From positions 1 through 30,343 of the forward strand of contig JAJYHP010000176.1 in the NCBI GenBank assembly GCA_021784715.1: a stretch of 30,343 nucleotides of DNA, in the 5' to 3' direction. The position numbers and the translations under genes were made by a program. This stretch comes from a bacterium. GTDB taxonomy: Bacteria; Eremiobacterota; Eremiobacteria; Baltobacterales; Baltobacteraceae. Shown in pieces: positions 30,333 to 30,343 of this stretch. The notes under the pieces were generated by a model. The model was given only the letters and a program-made list of their open reading frames with translations, was not told the DNA's origin and searched no databases. Position 1 is the stretch's first letter. Each line of letters opens with the position of its first letter.

Positions 30333-30343
30333 ACGTTTGAATA

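Overview
The window is a gene-dense bacterial chromosome segment of high GC content, read without database searches. The genes encode an outer-membrane TonB-dependent receptor, a beta-barrel-like exported protein, an RseB-like periplasmic protein with an adjoining zinc-binding anti-sigma factor, and an HrcA/CIRCE heat-shock circuit. Together these point to a diderm outside the classical proteobacterial pattern. My best guess is a little-cultured lineage such as Candidatus Eremiobacterota (WPS-2), but this is inference from gene content and style, not a placement. I saw no phage, transposase, integrase, CRISPR array or defence island.

Layout. (1) 1-1007: the 3' part of an unrecognised protein, closed by a strong hairpin shared with an initiator tRNA-fMet on the minus strand. 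(2) 1216-6576: a compressed plus-strand run of adenosine-deaminase-family protein, DtxR-type regulator, rhomboid protease, DinG-like helicase and S1/P1-type nuclease; the last three joints are 1-4 bp overlaps. (3) 6577-9366: a leader with three inverted repeats, then an 884-residue TonB-dependent receptor that meets acetyl-CoA synthetase (minus strand) tail to tail in a shared CTAG. (4) 11319-14316: a CIRCE operator, then hrcA, dnaJ and rsmE, with no grpE or dnaK between them. (5) 14327-22482: two tandem related diguanylate cyclases, a DPM1-like glycosyltransferase, accD, accA, an FtsB/DivIC-like protein, a small S1-domain protein, a Ppx/GppA phosphatase and tRNA-Leu(UAA). (6) 22542-24391: an Old Yellow Enzyme family reductase that overlaps, tail to tail, an exported barrel-like protein. 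(7) 24518-28830: etfB, etfA, a TPR protein and a histone-deacetylase-family hydrolase. (8) 28841-30332, minus strand: an RseB-like protein and the anti-sigma factor; the cognate sigma gene probably lies just past the right edge.

Functional threads. Acs, AccD/AccA and the electron transfer flavoprotein all bear on acetyl-CoA and acyl-CoA metabolism, and the HDAC-like protein is a possible Acs deacetylase. The FtsB-like, S1 and Ppx/GppA cluster resembles conserved division/RNA/stringent-response neighbourhoods in Gram-positive bacteria. The most suggestive regulatory signal is that hrcA and the first cyclase both have a -10-like TAnnnT hexamer exactly 7 nt before an ATG, which would give leaderless transcripts. 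I found no convincing wholly new multi-gene system. The best leads are the leaderless promoter pattern, the unequal inhibitory sites of the twin cyclases, the mixed metal site of the DtxR protein, and several tightly overlapping gene ends.
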